8,883 bases of DNA, from NCBI GenBank assembly GCA_002862265.1, contig PKCQ01000661.1, forward strand, positions 1-8,883. The letters are read 5' to 3'. How positions within the stretch are numbered: position 1 is the stretch's first letter; the number at the start of each line of letters is the position of its first letter. The translations under genes were made by a program, and so were the position numbers. Shown here piece after piece: positions 6,127 through 8,883 of the stretch. Under the pieces are notes generated by a model. That model was not told the DNA's origin, did not search any database, and saw only the letters and a list, made by a program, of their open reading frames with translations. The stretch is from Planctomycetaceae bacterium (GTDB taxonomy: Bacteria > Planctomycetota > Planctomycetia > Pirellulales > Pirellulaceae).

Positions 6127-8502
6127 TTAGCTCTCTTTCTCGTTTTCCTGCGTAATAGGTCTGACCGGTTCCGTCGAGATCACTGCGATTTCCACCAAGA
6201 GTTTCTTGATGTTGCAGTCCTGCTCGCGAAATATTCCGACCAGTTTATCTAGTGTATCGGCACCGTAGGCTGCGGGGGGTTGCTTTACAAAGTGCTGAAA
6301 TGCACGTGAAACAAAGGCTCGCCGCGCATCATCGCTGTTTGCCAGATATTCTGCCAGTTCGATGGAATCGCTAAAGTTTATCTCACTTCCGGCTCGGTCG
6401 ATATACGAGCCTGAAGTATCGATGACCTTGTCCCCCTCTTTATCACGGAATCGTCCCACCGCATCGAAGTCCTCCAAGGTGAACCCTAGGCTGTTGATCT
6501 TCTGGTGGCAGACTTGGCAGGATACTGAACTAGTCTGCAAAGCCACTCTCTCGCGAGTGGTCAAATCGGGATGCAGATCGGGGCTGAGTGGCGTAAATGC
6601 CTCGGCTGGCGGCCGCAGTGTGCGTCCCAGCAGAAATCGCATCACGAACACTCCACGGTGAATCGGGGATGTCGAGTCGTGATAGGCTAGACCACTCAAT
6701 ATGTAAGGATGATGTAATACGCCGAGAGGCTGTTCCGATTCGGCGGTGAGTTGCATCGACGTGCCGTCGTGGGCCGAGTCTTTCTCGTGGTTGACTTCCC
6801 ATACGCCGCCAAAGTACTCACCGATGCGATGGTTAGTAAAAGACTTGCGGGACAGGTAAAGTTGGCGATAGTCGCTCTTCTCTGACCACACGACGTCATC
6901 AAGAAACTTGTCCAAGGAATGTCGAAGGTCGCTCACCAAGGCTTCGTCGTATCCAGGGAAGCTCTCCGCTTCTTTACTGATGTCGCTGATGTGCTCCAAG
7001 TTTAGCCAGCTATGCAGGAATTGTCGCATCTTGGCCCGAACGCGATGATCTTCGACAAACTTCTCGGCATAGGACCGGATGGTTGCCTCCGAATTGAACT
7101 TGTCGCGTGCTGATTCAGTTCGCATCCAACCTTCGATCGGCAGGGAGTCGAAGAGCACAAGAGACAAACGGTTTGCGACGCGACGCGAAACGCTCTCCCC
7201 CACATCGGCAGTCGGATACAAGAATCCAGCAGACTTCAGCGAGACCAGGCAAACTCGTTTCACAGCCAAAGCATTGTCGGGCTCAGCGGCAAGCTGCCGT
7301 TGGATGAACAATTCACGTTGTTGATCCGTCAGTTCGTGCCGCAACGCCACCTCGACAATTTCCTCTAGGAACTGTGCTAACAACTTGCGTTTGTCCGGCT
7401 CCTTGTGATTACGTCGCTGGTAGTCCGGCCATAACTCCTCGTAAATGGTTTCAGCGAATTCCAGAGCAGCTGCTGTGGTGGATTCGTCCCAATCGTGGCT
7501 TACAGCGATGCCACGTTCGTAGCCGTAGCTGCGGTCATCAGGTGGCAAGTCGGTTTGCAAGGCAAAGGTTGGCGGGTTCCAGCCGGCTAGCAAGTTTTCT
7601 TTAGGCACCACGACTTCGCGGCCGTTAGGCGGCACCCACTGAAATGAGAAATTAGCTGGGGGCAACTCTGTCTTGCGTTTTCGCTGACGGAACTTGACAG
7701 AGAAAGGATAGACTCGACCGCCCGTCAGCATCAAAGATCGACGGAACTCAGTCTTTTCACCGGATTGCACGTGATTGTTGATGAACTCTCGATCGTCGGC
7801 ACCAAAGTAGAACAAGAACGAACAGCTGCTCTTCACCACGATTTCGTATCGTCCAGTTTCGCGAACCAATAGTCCACCGTCCCACAGGATCGAAAATTCC
7901 TCAGCCTTCACTCCTTCTACTGGTGCTTCACGGCCAAAGTCAAAATCCAGGATTGAGTCGACGCGTTCGAGTTTTCGCTTTTTCCTATCCCAACGATCAC
8001 CATCAAAGTACTGAGCTTTGACTCCAAATTCCAATTCGCTTTCCGGCTTCGGAGCTGGCGTACTGTCAAAGCAAAGAAATAGGTCTGCCAAGCTCTGGCG
8101 CAATTGGCTGTTCGTGAGACGCGCCATTTCGATTCGTGGCGGACGGTTGCGAACTCGAGCCGCCTCGCTGTAAAACGAATAGTGCACATAGCTTGCTACC
8201 GCAAGAGCGTCTTCTGCCACGCATAATTCAGGTTCGCCTTCCGGCATCGTGTCCGAGATACGCTTGGCAAGTTGCCGGATGGAATCGTCACCTGCTAACG
8301 CCGTTTCGTATACACCTTCAACTCCTTCGCCACGCTGACCATGGCAATCCACGCAAGAATCAGCATACAGCCGCCTTCCGGCGGCACGCAGCTCCGCTTC
8401 ACTTTTTTTACCTGATGACGCATCTTGTGCGTACATAGTTGGTGAGACAAAGATTGCGGCAGCTGCCAGCAATACGGCTAATTCAATCCGCATGGAGCGC
8501 AC
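6127..8502 (-). CDS. Secreted cytochrome c protein with PA14-like and DUF1587/1595/1592/1588/1585 domains
   Basis: This 791-residue protein has the domain series typical of planctomycetes. In order: a signal peptide (1-25, cleavage after 'MYA'); a class I cytochrome c domain with C50-V-D-C53-H54 and a likely axial Met at 86 ('DTMPEGE'); a DUF1587-like segment ('MARLTNSQLRQSLADLF', 126-142); a PA14-like beta domain (about 158-308, 'KAQYFDGDRW' to 'KENLLAGW'); DUF1595 (about 370-432); DUF1592 (about 438-570); DUF1588 (about 592-700) with a second haem motif C662-Q-V-C665-H666; and DUF1585 (about 710-778). A haem-dependent redox protein acting outside the cytoplasm on or near a polysaccharide is a plausible inference, since PA14 domains often bind carbohydrate. 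No substrate is established. The GTG start at 8502 is preferred over ATG at 8493 because of GAGGA 9 bases upstream. It is the first gene of the operon with the DUF1552 gene. Confidence 0.94.
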   Translation of the reverse strand: MRSMRIELAVLLAAAAIFVSPTMYAQDASSGKKSEAELRAAGRRLYADSCVDCHGQRGEGVEGVYETALAGDDSIRQLAKRISDTMPEGEPELCVAEDALAVASYVHYSFYSEAARVRNRPPRIEMARLTNSQLRQSLADLFLCFDSTPAPKPESELEFGVKAQYFDGDRWDRKKRKLERVDSILDFDFGREAPVEGVKAEEFSILWDGGLLVRETGRYEIVVKSSCSFLFYFGADDREFINNHVQSGEKTEFRRSLMLTGGRVYPFSVKFRQRKRKTELPPANFSFQWVPPNGREVVVPKENLLAGWNPPTFALQTDLPPDDRSYGYERGIAVSHDWDESTTAAALEFAETIYEELWPDYQRRNHKEPDKRKLLAQFLEEIVEVALRHELTDQQRELFIQRQLAAEPDNALAVKRVCLVSLKSAGFLYPTADVGESVSRRVANRLSLVLFDSLPIEGWMRTESARDKFNSEATIRSYAEKFVEDHRVRAKMRQFLHSWLNLEHISDISKEAESFPGYDEALVSDLRHSLDKFLDDVVWSEKSDYRQLYLSRKSFTNHRIGEYFGGVWEVNHEKDSAHDGTSMQLTAESEQPLGVLHHPYILSGLAYHDSTSPIHRGVFVMRFLLGRTLRPPAEAFTPLSPDLHPDLTTRERVALQTSSVSCQVCHQKINSLGFTLEDFDAVGRFRDKEGDKVIDTSGSYIDRAGSEINFSDSIELAEYLANSDDARRAFVSRAFQHFVKQPPAAYGADTLDKLVGIFREQDCNIKKLLVEIAVISTEPVRPITQENEKES

Positions 8503-8511
8503 TTTGAACGA

Positions 8512-8516
8512 TCCTC
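8512..8516 (-). promoter_or_regulatory. Shine-Dalgarno of the cytochrome gene
   Basis: GAGGA on the minus strand ends 9 bases before GTG at 8502 and 18 bases before ATG at 8493. The spacing favours the GTG. Both starts keep the signal peptide, so the choice changes only three residues. Confidence 0.5.
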
Positions 8517-8693
8517 GATGCTTCGACTAATGCTCGCCATCGGGCAAAGCAGGAAAGTTTTCATTTTGCCCAACAAGCGGGGCTGCTGAAACTTGGGAGG
8601 TGGGCCGAAGGCAGATGATGCTGCGAAACTTCCACCCTCTGTCCGTTCAGTATAGTTGTCCGGCCAGCGATCCGCCACGCGTCTTCCTGTAGT

Positions 8694-8711
8694 GGATTTC
8701 GCGAGAAATCC
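8694..8711. other. Perfect 7-bp hairpin with a GCGA loop
   Basis: GGATTTC (8694-8700) pairs with GAAATCC (8705-8711) around GCGA. Read on the plus strand the loop is a GNRA-type tetraloop, which is unusually stable in RNA. It lies about 150 bases upstream of the plus-strand start at 8862 and about 190 upstream of the minus-strand operon. No T-tract follows in either direction, so a terminator is unlikely. Confidence 0.5.
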
Positions 8712-8741
8712 TGGCGTGAGTGTGCAAAACGCTGGCCAGCG

Positions 8742-8762
8742 GTGGATTCTGGGGAATCCCAC
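8742..8762. other. Second hairpin, 8 bp with one bulged base
   Basis: GTGGATTC (8742-8749) pairs with GAAT (8754-8757) and CCAC (8759-8762), leaving a bulged C at 8758 and a TGGG loop. Its 5' arm repeats GTGGATT found at 8692-8698 at the first hairpin, exactly 50 bases away, and it abuts the palindrome at 8731-8740. It may be an operator or a 5' leader structure. Confidence 0.45.
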
Positions 8763-8861
8763 TACGAGGATTAATGTCTAAAGTTTAAGTTGTTGGATAA
8801 ACCATTGCCTATACATTTGGGAATGGAGCCAGGTACGACACGACTCACATCTAGATCAGCG

Positions 8862-8883
8862 ATGGCCAAGAAGAAAACGAAAT
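8862..8883 (+). CDS. Start of a plus-strand gene, cut by right window edge
   Basis: ATG at 8862 begins a frame MAKKKTK that continues off the window after seven codons. A short Lys-rich N-terminus like this is common in bacterial cytoplasmic proteins, and the position after a long divergent gap fits a gene start. There is no clear Shine-Dalgarno upstream. The product cannot be named from seven residues, and a chance ATG cannot be excluded. Confidence 0.4.

Larger units (their letters stand above)
8503..8861. other. Divergent intergenic region between the cytochrome operon and a plus-strand gene
   Basis: These 359 bases separate the minus-strand operon from the plus-strand start at 8862, so promoters for both directions are expected. 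The middle holds two hairpins (listed separately), a direct repeat GGCCAGCG at 8662-8669 and 8734-8741, and a perfect 10-base palindrome GCTGGCCAGC at 8731-8740. An AT-rich stretch at 8770-8820 could house a promoter, but no well-spaced hexamer pair is convincing. Confidence 0.6.

Noticed and set aside
8478..8762. Minus-strand 94-codon frame upstream of the cytochrome gene
   Set aside because: It spans the promoter region and overlaps the start of the cytochrome gene in another frame; its composition is not protein-like and it covers the hairpins.
8774..8788. Tiny frame ATG-TCT-AAA-GTT-TAA upstream of the plus-strand start
   Set aside because: Four codons with no Shine-Dalgarno and no leader-peptide character; likely chance.
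1..8883. CRISPR array, tRNA/rRNA, insertion sequence, prophage or toxin-antitoxin module
   Set aside because: A read through both strands showed no regular spacer-repeat pattern, no cloverleaf with CCA end, no transposase or integrase motifs and no paired small genes.

Overview
The window looks like ordinary chromosomal DNA of a planctomycete, probably of the Pirellulaceae/Rhodopirellula type. The main reason is the pair of genes at 4776-8502. These belong to families (DUF1592/DUF1588/DUF1585 cytochromes and DUF1552/HXXSHH proteins) that are strongly expanded in Planctomycetes. Intermediate GC content, loosely spaced genes, GTG and TTG starts and many secreted proteins of unknown function agree with this.

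Layout, left to right. Positions 1-1456 (minus) hold a long frame that runs off the left edge: a degenerate FHA-type domain followed by a long coiled coil, with an unusual hydrophobic tail. A 315-base divergent promoter region (1457-1771) separates it from a plus-strand SAM-dependent methyltransferase-like gene (1772-2410). That gene overlaps tail-to-tail by 17 bases with a minus-strand secreted protein of unknown function (2394-3434). A hairpin-rich gap (3435-3740) carries the likely transcription end of the next minus-strand gene, a sugar phosphate isomerase/epimerase-like TIM barrel (3741-4490). After another gap (4491-4775) comes a two-gene minus-strand operon: the 791-residue secreted cytochrome c/PA14-like/DUF1592-type protein (6127-8502) is transcribed first, and the Tat-exported DUF1552 protein (4776-6122) follows after only 4 bases. 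The last stretch (8503-8861) is a divergent promoter region with two hairpins. At 8862 a plus-strand gene appears to begin and runs off the right edge.

How the genes work together: only the DUF1592-DUF1552 pair is a clear functional unit. Both products are exported, one with two CxxCH haem sites, and this pair recurs in planctomycetes; its biochemical role is not established. The epimerase-like gene lies downstream on the same strand but has its own Shine-Dalgarno sequence and a 285-base gap, so co-transcription is uncertain. I see no mobile element, CRISPR array, tRNA, rRNA, toxin-antitoxin or defence system. Nothing convincingly amounts to a new multi-gene system. The points most worth checking are the composition change and antisense open frame at the left edge, the substituted metal ligands in the epimerase-like protein, the HxxSHE variant in the DUF1552 protein, and the structured intergenic hairpins.
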